Positions 48,044 through 60,100 of a DNA stretch of 64,000 nt are shown here, piece after piece; the stretch's first letter is position 1; every line of letters begins with the position of its first letter. The notes below the pieces were generated by a model. That model saw nothing but the letters and a program-made list of their open reading frames with translations, ran no database searches and was not told the DNA's origin. Origin of the DNA: Lunularia cruciata (Eukaryota; Streptophyta; Marchantiopsida; Lunulariales; Lunulariaceae). The translations under genes and the position numbers were made by a program. The stretch spans positions 2,643,303-2,707,302 of the forward strand of contig OX419759.1 in NCBI GenBank assembly GCA_948567375.1. Reading direction: 5' to 3'.

Positions 48044-51000
48044 TGCGCAATTGCTGGTCATTGCTCTCTAAAACATTACACCAATTGGTTACCCCTGTAT
48101 CATAGTCTACAAAGGGCATTTAGGATTAGAAGTCACAGATCTTACTAGTTGACGAAATCTTTGGGGCACGAAATTTTACGTCTACGAGCTTATCTCAAGC
48201 CTGGAGGACTCCGTCGTGCCTAAAATATTGGTTTCGTCTGGAGTGTAGCGTCTTTCGGGACACTGTAATTAGGCGTGGTGCACTTGTTTACTGCTCCGAA
48301 ACATTGGCATTACATAAAGAAACTCTTCATCATACATTGAATTTGGTTTACACGACTTATGCTCTTGGTGGGTGTCAAATGAACACATGGAGTTTCCATA
48401 TGCTCTCAGCTGTAAACGGACGTCTAGTATGTAGTGATTATCTGGCCAGCGGGGCCTCTCTTCAATTTGGAGCTCTGTCAAACGCACTAATGTTCGAGGC
48501 TTAAGCTCAATTAATCATCAAGAAATTGCATGGAAGCTCAAAAGTCGGATCTGACCACTAGATCTCAAATTGAGATGTTAAAAACAGTTGAACAATTGGC
48601 CCAGGTCGTGAGATAGAGCTGATCATGTTCAGTGAAGAGTCTGCAATTGAATTTCTACAGAAAATTAAACACTTCAGCTTAATCACTTTGCCGTCCAAGT
48701 AGCTAATCGGATAATAAGTCGCCGAGATAGGCTAGAAGAATTTTAAATGGTCATGTAAGAGAACTGTGGGAACATAATTCTGGTTGACACGGCATTTCGA
48801 GTGTAGTATACTTTAATGTGAAAAAAGTAAACAACCGAGGTTTTAATCGAAATGTAAAACTAAAATCAAATTTAGAGTAGGTTAGTGTTAGCGAATTTGG
48901 GAAGTTATGCATTCTGATTGACCCGCCCTTTGGAGTGTAGTATATATTGCAACATGGGATTAGTGCACTTCGATTACCAAGACTTTTCAGGTCGAAACAG
49001 CTGGCGTATGAGCACCAAGTATGGAAGGGACAGAAACTTATGAGGGACGTGAAGATTTGAAGGGGATAAAATGGTGGAAGTTTTCGACCCCCATTTTAGC
49101 TTCTCCAAAGCTTTGAACGCCCAATTCCAAACTTATGAACAATTGGCTCAGACCATGACAATTCAAGCCGCACATACTCCGTTAATCAATTTCAGACCAT
49201 GAATGCATGGCCCGCTCGCTTTGTCTAATTCAACAACGACGAAGAGACGACGATTGTTGCCGTATGATGAGTAGAATTTACCAACTCGGCCACACAAATT
49301 CACTTTCCAGTCCCCTGATCGCTGTTGATTCCCGCTCAAACAGAGAATCTGGTTACTCTTCAAATCAACTAGAAGGACGAAATTGCTAAATTTCTAAGCC
49401 GCATGGAAGAGAGTAGATGTAGGTAAACACCAATCATAAGCGCAATTTGGGGATGAAGTTGGAGTCAGGAACACGGATGGGGAGAACGAGAACGAAGGGA
49501 AAAAGAGTCGTAAGAGTTCCAGCGTGTGGGGTCCGATCGGTTCATCCTGAGGAGTCTTGGAATCCTTCGGTAGTTGACACCTAGGGAATCACACACAAGC
49601 CCCGTCAGAATGTCCTCTTGTTGGTTTGCTCCAGACGAGCGGCAAGGCGTAGGCTAGAATGAGGTGCCACAATGGCTCATCAGCACTAAACACCGGCACA
49701 TCTGCGCCCGTCGTAAACCACAGAGGCATCACCTCACCAGAAGGCTCCGCAACACCTCAGGGATGCGCCAAAGCTTCTCCCCATACTTCGCCATCCACAA
49801 GCGTTCAGGGCCCTCACGATATGGTATCGCTCTTTGATTTTACCTATATCCTTCACAATTTCGTACAAGTCCTTGATTATGGTTTCAATTCGAACTGTCC
49901 TCGCACCAGCTTCGAGCACTCGAGCGAAATATTTGGAGAACAGAGAACCGACCTGATTATTTTACTTCACTCGCTCCTCCAGATTTGTAGGGCCGTTGAG
50001 CTTTCTCGATTCTGCCCATGAACCTTCCTATCGAGCTTAACTTTGCACGAAATGTCGTGAATCAATTCTGCCGTCCGCAAAATCTGATGTATAAAAAATA
50101 TCCCTTTGATCTTTACTAGAAAAATCATGAGCCGTAATGCCTGCACTAAAGATCCGGGCCTTTGAACTCATTCATAAGCTCTGGAAGAAGACTCTATCCA
50201 GCAGTACTGCTGCTTCTTTGCTAGATCATCTCAATTCACAGGTTCTCTATCACCATTGAGGATCCACTGAAAACCACTTACAATTTGGTGAAGTATGTGA
50301 TAGTCTATCACTAGCTTCGGACGTTTTCTCATGCCGTCGAAACCGAAGGCTAGCTAGCGATTCCTGTTGAAACATTGGAGCTGTACGACAAAGTGCATCT
50401 GCCTGTCACCCCTGGAAATCAGTACAAAAGATCGGGTCTGTCTCAGACATTTAGACGTTGCCGTGTAAACTCGCTCAAATCTCGTTGGAAATTACTGCTA
50501 AACTGACAATGTTCGACAGGCGAAGAAGCGACACAAAGCAACCTCGTTCATACCCAAACTTACCTCTTTCCTAACAATAACAAAACTCGTGCTCACGAAA
50601 ACTATATAAGTCGTGCGGTTAGAGATCTCCCGCAGCACATGACCAGATCGTCAGTACGATCCTGGCCTCCGGAGCGTCTGCATTGACATTCCAATTCCCA
50701 AACCCGGCATGAAACTGAATCCACATATACACCCGAACTCCCGAAAGGCAAGAAGCATCCGGTACGCAGGAATCAGTGAACTTCAAAGCATGAACATGTC
50801 AACTGTAAGTCGACTCGAATCATTCAATCACATGAAACCTGTCTCAGCGTACAGAAGAAGTCTCCCTGCTCCATCATCGTGCAGATTCTCGAAAGGAGAG
50901 TCCAAGGAACAAGTTCATGGTGAAATCATGGGCTAAGGAAGCCGTTATGCTGGGCAATAGCCAAGCCCACAAGCACAGCAGTGTTCCAATCAAATGTGAG

Positions 51001-52939
51001 GGTCTTCCATCAGGTCTAAAGCAAGGTATGAGTCATTTCAGGGTGGATCTCATTGTCTAAATCCTTGAGCTTCATCATTGGTGGATCAACATTGATGACT
51101 AAGCTCTTCAGTACATTTTTCCTGGTAATTTACTGATTTGCTCTATAAGTTGATCTAATGATTCTTTGACTCTTCCTTTGTTGCTATATAAATAACTCAA
51201 TGTACATTCTTCTTAATTTCTTAATTTATATTTTCTTCTTCTTACACACCAACGTCTCAATACGTGAATTGAAGCTTTTGCTTTTGATAGGATTATTCAG
51301 GTCTAGTTTATTCATTTATTTTCTGCTAAAATTTCTGTATTGTTTCTGGTTTACATAATTTGAAATATGCAAGGATCAGTTTTAATCGTATTTTGATATG
51401 ACACCTAACTAATATTAATAATACTAGTTATTAAGGATAGGTGTTGGTTGTTGTCAAGATCAGCTGCACCAGTTCCATTAAATTAGTATCTAGCATTAAA
51501 GTTTACTATCTAATTAGTATCAATCTCACTGTTTATTCATATATAGTTTAACTTTGATCTCTAGCCAAGGGAAGCAAAGCTGAACTCTGAATTAGCTCTT
51601 TTATCTCTATCCGAAAAATTAGTATCTATTCCCGTACTAATGTCACGTTTAAAATGCCTTAGATATCTATAGCTAATAGATGGATGGTTGCTGTTCAGGA
51701 TCTGAAATCTGAATAATTGATTTAAGAATTCTTTGCATTGTTGATATAATTTATCTTCAAGTTAAAACAAGATATATGTAATGAACCTTGCTATAAATCT
51801 TCGTACTTTCAAGATAATTTAGAATCTTTCTTAAACCCTGAACTAAATAATTATTGTTGTTGTTATTGTTTGTTTGTTGATAAAGTAGGCGAGATATGTA
51901 ATGAATTTCTAAAGAGATTCTAAAAGGCTTCATTCCTGTTTGATCTAAAAATGATGATCTCCTTCTTGGAAATATAATAAATATATGCAAATGCAAACAA
52001 ACGGGTGGATCAATCATTTAACACGTCCCAATGATTTATATCAAGATGTTCTAGTTCTAATATTGTCTATGTGATTAAGTTTAGTAAACCTTAGTACAAC
52101 TAATGTAACTGATAAAATTAAATTTAGGAGAACTGGCGCAAACCTGCCCCCAATTGTTAAAAACAATCTCCGCAATGCCGACTCAATTCCTTAACATTCT
52201 TCAACAAATACCACACACATGAGATGATGCATTAACTTTCCATATACCGTTATTAGTGATTTAACCAAATTAATGCAACAAAAATCCCACAATAGCAAAA
52301 TAATTTCCTTTTCTGTTAATCCCCATTTTTCTAATCAAACTGGTCAAAAGTATAAACTAAACGAATTCCGACAATCAGAGATAGTACCATTAGTTTTTCT
52401 CATCTATCACAAGACCCATGCATCATATCAGGAGTAGCACATAATCCGTGGCCAACATCTGTTAACCTTGGAGTCGCTCAATATAAATGAAATGCGGAAT
52501 CAAATCGGGTCTCTATTTGTCTTCCACAACTACATATCACCACTGTCAAGTCTCAAACAATTAAATCTCAAGCCGTCTTAAAAGCCAGTGCAGGTGGTAT
52601 CTGCAGACACGGCTCCGATTTTGTATGTCAATTTGGGTATGGTAACGGATCTAGATGGAAGCGGGACACATTCCTGGACCTGATTGTATACATTCACAAG
52701 TGGAACCTTGCATTTATTTTCTCAGTGCAGATTGCAGACATTGGTGTGAGGACCAAAATTGGTGACCTGAAGTGTAAGCAGAACATTTCTAGTAAGGTAG
52801 TAGTATTCTCATCTGATCTATGTAGCTGTTTGAAAACGGGCTTAGACCTTCCCAAGTGATATCTTCCTTCAGTGTCATGGGAGACTGCAAAACTGCACCT
52901 GTTTCTGATCTCGACCTCTGCATCTAACTTACAAGCATA
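48044..52939. other. Non-coding or unrecognised stretch of the genic island
   Basis: Base composition is higher in GC than the repeat regions as far as about 51,000, then AT-rich to about 52,100. The last few hundred bases are probably the 3' untranslated region of the RtcB-like gene. Two diverged copies of a ~45-bp segment ending GAGTGTAGTATA lie near 48,770 and 48,900. Small ORFs exist, but none could be tied to a family. Confidence 0.4.
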
Positions 52940-55363
52940 TCATGACCTGTTCGGATTGACCTTCATCTTATAAGTAAGAACTGGCCTCATCAAAGCCACA
53001 ACAGTGCAAAGATTAGCTGCAACGAGATCAGCAATAACGCAGGCGACATCTTTGTAAGCTTCAGGCCTTTCCTCAAAGAGCAAACTTTTATCATCACATA
53101 CTACTCGTGAACCTAAAGCTGTAGTTCTCATATCGTTGGCTACTTGACGAGCTGACTTGACATCGGCCGATTGGCGAGGTTTCCCCGATGAACGAGCTAC
53201 AGAGCGTGCAATTGCTCTGCCAGCCCCGTGAGCTAAAGACCAGCCACTGGCTAAAAATTGCACTTGATCTAATGGTTTGACCAGATAGCTGAAAGCGCCT
53301 CGTGAACCAGGAATCAAAACCAAGCCTTTGTCTGTAGGTGCAGCTCCTTTCCTGTGCAACCAGATACTCTTCGCCTCGGAGTCTTTGACCAATCCAGCAA
53401 CCTGAATACATAAAACCTGTCATAAGATGCCCCTCCACTGATCTCTTCGACAAACTCTGCCTGAGGTGTTAGACTTCTCTACAACTCATTACAGAAGGTG
53501 TTGTTCCTTCGGCCCTTCATATGGAACTATGTGTTCACACTTCAGTGATCATATAAGCTACTGTACTCACTCGGTTTAAGCTTCATGTCGGCTGCGACTT
53601 CGAAGAGATAATGCTTACCTGTGAGTTATCGGCAGTCCGAAGTTCAACAACGTTATTGTGCGTGATATCAAGAAGAGTCCCTTTGCAGCTCGCTTGTAGC
53701 TGATTTAGCATTCTTTCACCAATGATCCGCCTATTGACTTGAGCCCATTTGCAGGCCTGCCCGTGTTTTTCGAGGTAGGCTTGGGCTTCAGATGTCTCCT
53801 GTGATTGGATGCTTACAAGTTAGAGGCAGATTATGATGAACTCTCATAATCTAGAGAAATTCCAAAAGATTTTAACAATAAGAGGTGCCATGCACTGACC
53901 ACGGATAAGCCTTCTGAACTGCTTTCCCCTGAATGGGCTTTGAGAACACTCTCCCCGAACCCTCGCGATCCAGAATGCACACAGAGATAAACGTCCTCAG
54001 CACTCAAACCGAGTTGGGCTCCCTGTTCTGCATCTTCAATTCTCTCGATAACCTGTCCAGCAGCAGACTCGTGTCACATAATGAAAACTCAACTGTCCAG
54101 CAGTCAATTAGTTTGAGAAGATTTTAAAGTGGGAATAAGTATCAAACTACCTGCAATTCAGCAAAGTGATTACCCCTCCCTATAGTACCTAGTGAACCTG
54201 CGTCAAAAGAGGTTGCCTGAACCCCAGCATTTGCAAGTGTTCCTGCTTAAACAATATACAGGCAGTGTACATTTCAGTAAACGAACCGTTTCAATTCTAT
54301 TGACGGAAGGATTAAAAACGAATAATTGATATCTTATCTTAGAAACAAACGTGACCTTTTGACTGGAAGCAGAATCTACCTGAGGCATCACCGTCCCAGG
54401 GGTCGTCTATATGTACACTATCTGCCCACCGGTCCAACATGCGAGGTTTGTTGGCAGCTGAAGCTTTTAACGATGTCCTTATCAGCATGATACCACATCC
54501 AATATCGGAGCCAACAAGAGAAGGGTATATGACCCCCTGAGTAGCAATAGCGGCTCCAATAGGGCATAACCCTCCCACATGGAGGTCTGGGAGACCCACC
54601 GCTAACACAACTCCATTTAGAGAAGCAGCCCACTTCAGCTGCTTCTTCGCCTCGGCTTGAACGAAACTCTCGTTTGCGACAATCATTACCTCACCAGGAA
54701 TACTGCGTCTGTTGGCATTTTCATCTTGTCCTGAATAAGAGACACTTACATCACTTAAATTACAGTACTGAAGCAAGTCTGGAAAGGCTTAAGCACCTTA
54801 ATTCCTCGAGCTGAAAAGCACACGTGTTGTAAACTGTCAAGGCATTCCAACGACACCGATCCAAACACAAGCGCTAAATTCCTTACGTCCTTTGGATAAT
54901 TCCTGAAAGTTTTACAGCACCATTTAGTCTATTGTTGAGAAGTCCGCAAGAACAAGTACAAAAGTCTGTCTTTGACATCAGGACTTCAACTCACTGCTAT
55001 AACATTTTCGTATTGCCCATTACTAGACGAGTCCCAGCAAAACTAACCTCTCGTTTTACCCGCGACGCAGGACTCCTCCCCTGAGGAAACGTACAATGTC
55101 CCACCAGTTTTGATCCTGGCCTCCGCAGAAACCTTATCTGAATTATGAAGCTCAATCCCTCGATCGTCGAAGAGCCTCAAATTGGACTTTGAGATACGCC
55201 ATTTGTTTGCAGCCACCTTCTGAACCTCCTCCAGAAGATCCTTCCCACCTGCTGCCCCTCCCACCACCACGGTACGAAAATCATTCTGTTTCACATTTAG
55301 TACCAGCTTCAAGACAATTTTTTCTGCCTTTCCGCGTTCTGGTTTCTCGTTCTGGCTCTCCAT
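52940..55363 (-). CDS. RtcB-like RNA ligase, PrfH-associated type, with N-terminal extension
   Basis: Six exons read on the minus strand: 55363-55048, 54730-54380, 54242-54151, 54052-53900, 53798-53619, 53401-52940. All junctions are GT-AG and in frame, giving 517 residues. Residues ~106-517 match the RtcB subgroup that bacteria encode beside release factor PrfH. Metal and GMP-binding residues are all present: D181 and C184 in GSDIGCG, H248 in RGNHFAE, H279 in VHSGSRG, H351 in DITHNN, H422 in LAHGAGR. RtcB enzymes join RNA 2',3'-cyclic phosphate ends to 5'-OH ends using GTP and manganese. Residues 1-105 are an added region with a beta-grasp look (NLRLFDDRGIEL...GGTLYVSSGEE), like ubiquitin or doublecortin domains. 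No transit peptide is obvious. GGGNH is RGNH-type here (GRGNH). Confidence 0.92.
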
Positions 55364-57132
55364 TTCCTCTTAGACCTTCAAAATCTACTGGTTCCAGCGA
55401 ATCTCCTTATTCAGATCAGCCCTGCAATTTGGACCGAATTCGAAATCGACTTCAATTCCGTGTAATAAGAATTCTCGTGACTCTCGTTATTCTGGTTCGC
55501 CCTGCAGTTGGGACCCAATTCACATGTTACAAGATAATTTTCACCCAGCCCGGGCAAAGACGTAAGCCTTGCTTGTACAGTTCAATGGCGGGAATCCATG
55601 ATGATGGTCACACTTTTAATTCGAGAACATCTGGGAAGCAAGATACAAACCCAATTGAGAACTCCCGGTCGAGCGTTAGCTCCTTCGACAGCAAAAGAGC
55701 TCAGCACTGCTGTGTCTCCACTATCCGTGGAGTACAAATGTACGGATCGCTTTCTCTCTTTAAGATCTTTGCAAAGTCTCTAAGTGTGTGCTTATAAAAC
55801 CGAGAGAAGCATGAAGTGGACTCGACCATAAGTCCTCATACCTGTGTTAAACTTGGCAGTTCATATAATTCGTTTGCTTGCGCAGCACGTTCAAAAGATA
55901 CGCTCTCGGATTGCAATCACGGGTGACTTCGTACTGTAGATTTTTTGCGAGACAGTGGAGTCAGATCCCAACTCGCCAGCTGACAGTACCAGATAGACAA
56001 CACAGTAGAATCCAGAATCTTGACGTCTACGGTACCTCGAGTAAACTGCACAGAACACAGGGATCATGCACTTAGTCTGGCTTGGTTGTCTCCACATGCT
56101 CAGGGAAAGTACATTAAAGTTTCCTGGTTCACTTAATAAGCTTGGTGTACTTGGGTGGTAAGCATAACAGATCTAGTCCAGAAGGGTGTCCTCGAACTCC
56201 CTGGAACTCCCTTCGGAACGATGAGTGAAAGGCACCCTGTGTAAGAGAGGACAGTTTAACGCGTAAGAGCTTGTATTATCCAGTATTCGTCCACCGTCAG
56301 TTTGTGGACATCACCGATGACGACCGTGTCGGAAATGGAAATCAAGTGGCTGTTGAATTACCGGTTGAATTAGCAATTTACCGAGAACTCGATCATATCT
56401 GCGGTCTACGGTCAGATCAAGGACTGTTCCACTCTCTATCCGGGTTCGACGCAGATATTCAGTCAGTGGTAATTTGCACATGATCTCGGGGGACCCTTCC
56501 CAGCACAGAGAGGAAGGACAACAGAAACTAGTCTGGAACACGGGAATCGAACGCGTGTCAGACAGATTTCGTGATCTGAGAAATCTTATCACTAATAAGA
56601 CGCCTACAGGATACATGGGAGACAGTATTGATGTACTACACAAACCTAAGAGAAGTTACAATTCATTGACAGAACACGTCAGGTAAGATCGAGAACGTCT
56701 CATTCAGAACCGGTATCAACTAATCAAAAGACATATAACTGATGCCGCAGTCAATTGCAACCCAAACCTGGTGAATACTCTTTAGCTATTCTCTGAACCT
56801 CCAAATTAAGGATGCGCAGGAAACGCTGCGTTGATTTACAACCGAGACTGGCTTCGAACCCTTAGGGGGCTTAGGGGAGAGGGAAAAAGCGGTGCTCAAT
56901 GGAGACAATCTCCTATCCCCCGAGATTTACATCGTACAACTCTACTTGGACATGAAATCACATGAATTAAGTTCCTAATATACAAGCATCTGGGCAAAGG
57001 GATATCGCTAAGAGAGATGCTGACTTCAATAAGGTATGGCTATCACTAACTAATACTACATACAGGCTCCTCCTCCCCATGACTTCAAGCTCAGGCATGC
57101 CAGGTGATGGACCTTAGTTTGGTCGGTGCATA
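55364..57132. other. Intergenic region between the RtcB-like gene and NOP2
   Basis: It must hold the promoter of the RtcB-like gene and the 3' end of NOP2, both on the minus strand. No conserved ORF. One tRNA-like segment is described separately. Confidence 0.5.
56522..56600 (-). other. tRNA-like segment (Pol III box-like motifs)
   Basis: On the minus strand a D-arm-like hairpin (TCTTAT...ATAAGA around TAGTG) is followed ~35 bases later by GCGTTCGATTCC, one base from the B-box consensus, and a T-stem that pairs at 4 of 5 positions. The acceptor stem pairs poorly and no proper 7-base anticodon loop forms. It may be a tRNA relic or SINE head, not a working tRNA. Confidence 0.25.
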
Positions 57133-60100
57133 TTATTGTTTGTGTTTCCTCTGCTTTTGCTTCATCTGCTTTTTGCTACTCAAGTGCTTTTTCTTCTCGA
57201 CTTCTATTTTCTTCCCGCCATCTCCGTCGGTCCTATTTTGGACTCCATTTTGTTCCCCACTTTGAACTCCGGCCTTCGTTTGCTTTGTCTTGGGACTCTT
57301 TCCATCTGTAACAGCCTCACCAACTTCCTCTTTCTCCTGGATTTTCCTCTTCTTGCCTTTGCCTTTCTTCTTGACAATTTCCTCGGCATCAGCTTCATCG
57401 CCGTTCTCTTCCCGTGCACTTTTTACGGCTGCTGCTGATTCTTCTTCGCCTTCCGCAAGAGCGCCCTCCTCGGTAGCTTTGGCCTCGGCTGTGTCCTCGG
57501 GTTCATCGTCCTCCTTGGGCGCAGTCTTTACCTTGTTGCTCATTTTCTTCAACTGCAATTGGCACAAAAAGGTCAGACACCTTTCCTCCTACAGGACACA
57601 GGAAGGACACAGGAAGCTCGAGGGATGTACGAAGAAAAGGTAGATTATTGCAACTTGCCCAAGCTTACCTTGGCAACAAAAAATCCGTCCATATTGTGAG
57701 CATGTGGGAAGAACCTTCTTGTATTAGCCACGGAGGGATGGAAACGGTGTTCTCTAAATCTCGTGTACCTGAAAACAATTCAAATTATTAGCAAAAGTGG
57801 GAGATGGGAGCGTCTTGACAAGTAGAAGGCCAATTCAACCGATGTCTAGAGAAAGAATCGCATCGTGTCCGAAGTTCCAATACATACCCAGGGCGTCCAA
57901 AATCTAGACCACCAGAGACAACCTTGACGTCCCTCTTTCGCAAAGCGTAGTCTATGACTGCTTCATTCTGCGCAAGCAATGACCAAAACGGTTCCTTACA
58001 GCTTGTGACACTGTTCTCTTACAAGCTAAATCAAAATCCTTGAGAATTGACAACGTTGAACAGCTTTAGGGGAATCAACTGAACGACAATCTCCGGGCAA
58101 CTAAGCAAAGCAGGAAGAAATACCTCTGCCACCATGACGGAGCATGTTGAGTAGACGATATATCCTCCTGTCTTAGAACCTGCGTCTACCATGTCAATCG
58201 CGGCCAAAAGCAGCTCCTTTTGTAAGAAAGCACAACGGACTATATCTTCTCCACTCTTTGTCACCTTCACCGAGGGATCTTTTCCAATGACCTGTAAGCA
58301 TTTCATAAAAGAAGTCAGAACTTTCCTTCCGGGAATAATTCCCAGAACAAGTCCTCGCTATTGGACACTTAACGGAGTAGAACAACTAAACAAAATACAT
58401 CTCCCAAAACTCATCAAATGTCATTACATTCTATTCATCTACAGCAGGCGCTACCATTGGAGAACAGTTGCAGAGATTCACTAACCCCAGTACCACTGCA
58501 GGGGGCATCTAGAAGTACTCGGTCAGCTGTATTCTTTCCAAGAACTGTTGGCAGCTGCACATGTACACAAAAGGTCAGCTCAGGAGCAAATGATGACCTT
58601 GACAGGAGAGAACACAAGCAAACTCATGACGGTGCCTATTTCGTACGTTGAGAGATTCCCAATAACATGTCCATCTACATGCCAAACCACTCAAACAGTT
58701 CAAGTGATACCTGCGCCGGTAGCGGTGCAGGTAATGGGTCATAAGCAGTCACAGCGCCTGACCTTGCGGCCATCATAGTTGCAAATGATGGTGTTTGTTA
58801 CGCCCATCCGCTGAATATTTGCTGATAACGATGGTACTCTCGACTCCTTGAGCTCGTTCGCGAAAATCACCCCTGAAAGTTGTAATGCTCACGTAAGCCA
58901 TACAGAGATCTGTACGCTAAATAAACTCAACAGACCATTCCTGGCCTTCTTTTCAAGGAATCCACTTACGTTAACGATAAAACGTACAAGACTGGAGAGC
59001 ACTAGAAAGCACTATCGAGGTATATTCAGACATGAGAGCAGAAGCTGCTCGAAAAACGGGGGATCCAGAACTCATTACGTGCAAATTGTGTACATGTGAA
59101 ATGTAACATGATGTGTGCAAATCGAGATGAGCAATGAAACCCTAAATAAGGTAAAGCATCTAACAGATTAAATGCGAGGTTAAGCACAAACGAAATATCA
59201 CTATATCCTGATCAATAGTAGAGAACAGATATACATCAGCGCTAAGTAAAGCCTGTAGTGAAATAAACAAGCTGTAACTGAAGACCCACAAGACAAAACT
59301 AAACCATTCAAGAGAACTGAAATTGACAGACTGTACAGAACACATGTAAGGGAACCATGAAGCAAAACAACAAATGTGAGTTGGAACGAAGGGGAAGGGA
59401 GTGGATGGTCTCTAGGCTGAGAAGGAGCGAAGCGTCAAAGGACTGGATAGAGTAGATCACCACAAAAGCTATGGAAGCTAGAGTCCTGAGACACTAAGCA
59501 AACTGAGGGAAGCAGAAGGCGGCCATAGTAAACCTTCACTAAAACACATGCGACTTCATTAGTGCCTCACGCAGTGCCGAAGTAACTGAGGAAGTGTCAG
59601 TACCTCTGGTACCGAGTTTCTGCCGAAAACTCATGAGGGCCATGCCAACTATCGCGGTATATGCGGACGTCAGAGAGAAGTGAGGGCAGAATCACGTATG
59701 TTATGTTACTGCCATGACTAGGTACAGGGCGAGTGTCTGTCAGTGTAACTATGACATATAAGCCTCATCAGGAGACGCACTGGAACAGTGCGCGGTTCCT
59801 TGGCTTTAGTTGGTTCTCATCCACCAGACACTCAAACCCTCGCAAACTCATGTTTGGCAAACGCTAAAACAATTCCCGACAAAACTTGATTCTGAAATAC
59901 TTGAACACGGGTACTTGACACCGACCACATAACTGCCAGATCTTAAAAGGAGCTCAAATAGTCTCTCAGTGTAACTATGACATAAGAAAGCCTCAAAAGA
60001 GGAGGCTGCTTGAACAAGCAAGACCTCCATTGGCCAGATTATTCGTCATCATTGAGCATTTATGATTCCCGCCACTTATGGACATCCTAAGTTTATGCCA

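Noticed and set aside
49734..49990. Minus-strand helical segment (KYFARVLEAGARTVRIETIIKD) vaguely like an RPW8-type coiled coil of plant immune receptors
   Set aside because: Only ~60 residues, no second conserved block, no NB-ARC or LRR nearby; similarity may be chance.
50602..50936. TATA-like CTATATAAG followed by a 75-codon ORF at 50,709
   Set aside because: No recognisable protein and a perfect splice-donor-like GTAAGT falls inside the ORF; too little to call a gene.
54731..55047. Possible extra exon in intron 1 of the RtcB-like gene (open frame with NYPKDVRNLALVFG)
   Set aside because: It can join exon 1 at an alternative GT, but then ends in a stop out of frame with the catalytic exons; direct joining of exon 1 to the acceptor before GACAAG keeps frame.
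55189..55797. 202-codon plus-strand ORF
   Set aside because: It overlaps exon 1 of the RtcB-like gene in antisense and extends into intergenic DNA; no family resemblance.
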